DNA of 64,000 bases from Thiohalocapsa sp963695445. GTDB lineage: Bacteria; Pseudomonadota; Gammaproteobacteria; Chromatiales; Chromatiaceae. The notes under the pieces were generated by a model. It was given only the letters and a program-made list of their open reading frames with translations, ran no database searches and was not told the DNA's origin. Shown piece after piece: positions 63,321 to 64,000 of the stretch; the stretch's first letter is position 1, and each line of letters opens with the position of its first letter. The position numbers and the translations under genes are program-made. Location: positions 1 through 64,000 of the forward strand of contig CAVOGV010000054.1 of NCBI GenBank assembly GCA_963695445.1. Direction: 5' to 3'.

Positions 63321-63801
63321 CGATGTCTCTCCCGGAAGTTTGGTGGGAAACGGCAGTATGGCGCCGGTTGGTCATGGGCAGAGTAAAGATGGGCAGAGTA
63401 AAGACGGAATCGGGAGGATCGGCCTGAACACAAGGCTAAGATTAGGCGAAGAAACGACGATGATCTCTACTTCCTCCTGCTTGGACGCGCCTACTTCGTT
63501 TTACACGATTCCGAACAGGCCCTGATCAATCTCAGGGAGGCGATCGCACTTAATCCGACGAGCCTGGAGGCGCACATCGATCAAGCCGCGGCGTTGCTGC
63601 TCCTAGACGACAAGGATGGGGCGGAGTGGGAAGCGCAAGAGATCCGGGCCATCGCGCCGAACTTTTCTACCCGCGCCTGGTTGGCGACCTACCCGATGAC
63701 CGGATATCGGACAGCAGAAGCAATTGGCGTCCGCACTTGGGGCGTTGGGGCTCTGAGGCGGACAGCACCCTCCTTCCTGCTCGACTCGGCTCTGGCGGAG
63801 C
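63321..63801. other. Gap upstream of the thioredoxin-fold operon, with TPR remnant
   Basis: 481 bases; holds the operon promoter region and the TPR-like fragment at 63459-63727. Two copies of a GGGCAGAGTAAAGA word lie at 63374-63403. Confidence 0.45.
63459..63727 (+). pseudogene. TPR-like C-terminal remnant
   Basis: One frame reads DDLYFLLLGRAYFVLHDSEQALINLREAIALNPTSLEAHIDQAAALLLLDDKDGAEWEAQEIRAIAPNFSTRAWLATYP. This is the pattern of the last tetratricopeptide repeats of adenylate-cyclase/TolB-type TPR proteins, ending in their typical APNFS..W segment. No start or N-terminal domain precedes it. Probably a fragment of a deleted gene. Confidence 0.6.
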
Positions 63802-64000
63802 ATGAAAGACGACGCCCTACCTCATCGAATCAAAGAGCCGTTCGGCCGGCGCCAACGACAGAAGCCTGAGCATCTTGGCATTTTAGATCTTGAAAATTTT
63901 GCACTATCCTGTCGAGACCTGCCTGATCTTGGTCTACTCGAGAAGATCAAGAGCTGTGCCGCGCTCATCGATCAACAAACTAGACAGACTGGTCATTCTG
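63802..64000 (+). CDS. Partial ORF running off the right edge
   Basis: From ATG 63802 the frame stays open for 66 codons to the window end: MKDDALPHRIKEPFGRRQRQ, then EHLGILDLENFALSCRDLPDLGLLEKIKSCAALIDQQ. GGAG lies too close to the ATG to be a good ribosome site. Codon use is less GC-rich than its neighbours. No family recognised from this N-terminal fragment. Confidence 0.35.
   Translation, partial: MKDDALPHRIKEPFGRRQRQKPEHLGILDLENFALSCRDLPDLGLLEKIKSCAALIDQQTRQTGHS

Overview
The window is GC-rich (roughly 60-65 % by eye) with dense, mostly operonic bacterial genes. The content points to a gammaproteobacterium, most likely of the Chromatiales (purple sulfur bacterium-like) group. The signs are an AdoCbl nucleotide-loop (cob) gene set behind a B12 riboswitch, pyruvate phosphate dikinase, PhaB, a FimV-type LysM domain, H-NS, IHF, Amt, a BvgS-like kinase and sulfur-type rhodanese and thioredoxin proteins. 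The taxonomic placement is inference, not shown by any marker gene here. No rRNA, tRNA or CRISPR array was found.

Layout. 0-13 kb is an accessory stretch: a frameshifted periplasmic rhodanese, an AraC regulator, an FkbM methyltransferase, a SYLF protein, an integrase remnant, H-NS, a small lipoprotein, an IS1634-like element nested inside a larger inverted-repeat element, an IHF-beta-like gene with an internal amber codon, and several hypotheticals. 13-20.7 kb (minus strand) is cobalamin salvage and nucleotide-loop assembly: promoter, cobalamin riboswitch, btuB, cobO, cobU, cobT, cobC, a DUF808 membrane protein and cobS. 21-27.5 kb holds a CheB-CheR-PAS fusion and a badly decayed PAS-GGDEF-EAL gene. 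27.7-31.7 kb (minus) holds PPDK and a lytic transglycosylase. 32-40.5 kb (plus) holds a conserved hypothetical, an ATP-grasp ligase next to an isoaspartyl peptidase, and a four-gene module of small membrane subunit, SLC5-type sensor kinase, receiver-only regulator and CBS/DUF294 nucleotidyltransferase. 40.6-50.5 kb holds YfdX, a LysM::ClC fusion, a double cupin, DmeF, Amt, a Cache protein, a membrane protein, PhaB and a tiny PLDc_N protein. 50.7-63.3 kb holds a lipid-kinase-like protein coupled to a phosphoesterase, a BvgS-like hybrid kinase coupled to a receiver-kinase, a membrane spermidine-synthase-like protein, and a three-gene exported operon (Tat nitrilase, beta-propeller, thioredoxin-fold). 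The right edge has a TPR remnant and the start of a partial ORF.

Two things cut across the window. First, at least three families of intergenic repeats are present. One is a 180-230 bp element with CGTTGT/ACAACG arms in four copies plus a solo left half. Another is GGCCNAG heptamer tracts that fold into hairpins between genes. The third is a 126-bp unit repeated four times between convergent genes. Second, many otherwise well-conserved genes (rhodanese, cobS, cobT, cobU, cheB-cheR, ppdK, the SLC5 kinase, a phosphoesterase) are broken by single-base indels. For most of these an assembly or sequencing error is the first explanation. The PAS-GGDEF-EAL gene looks truly degenerate.
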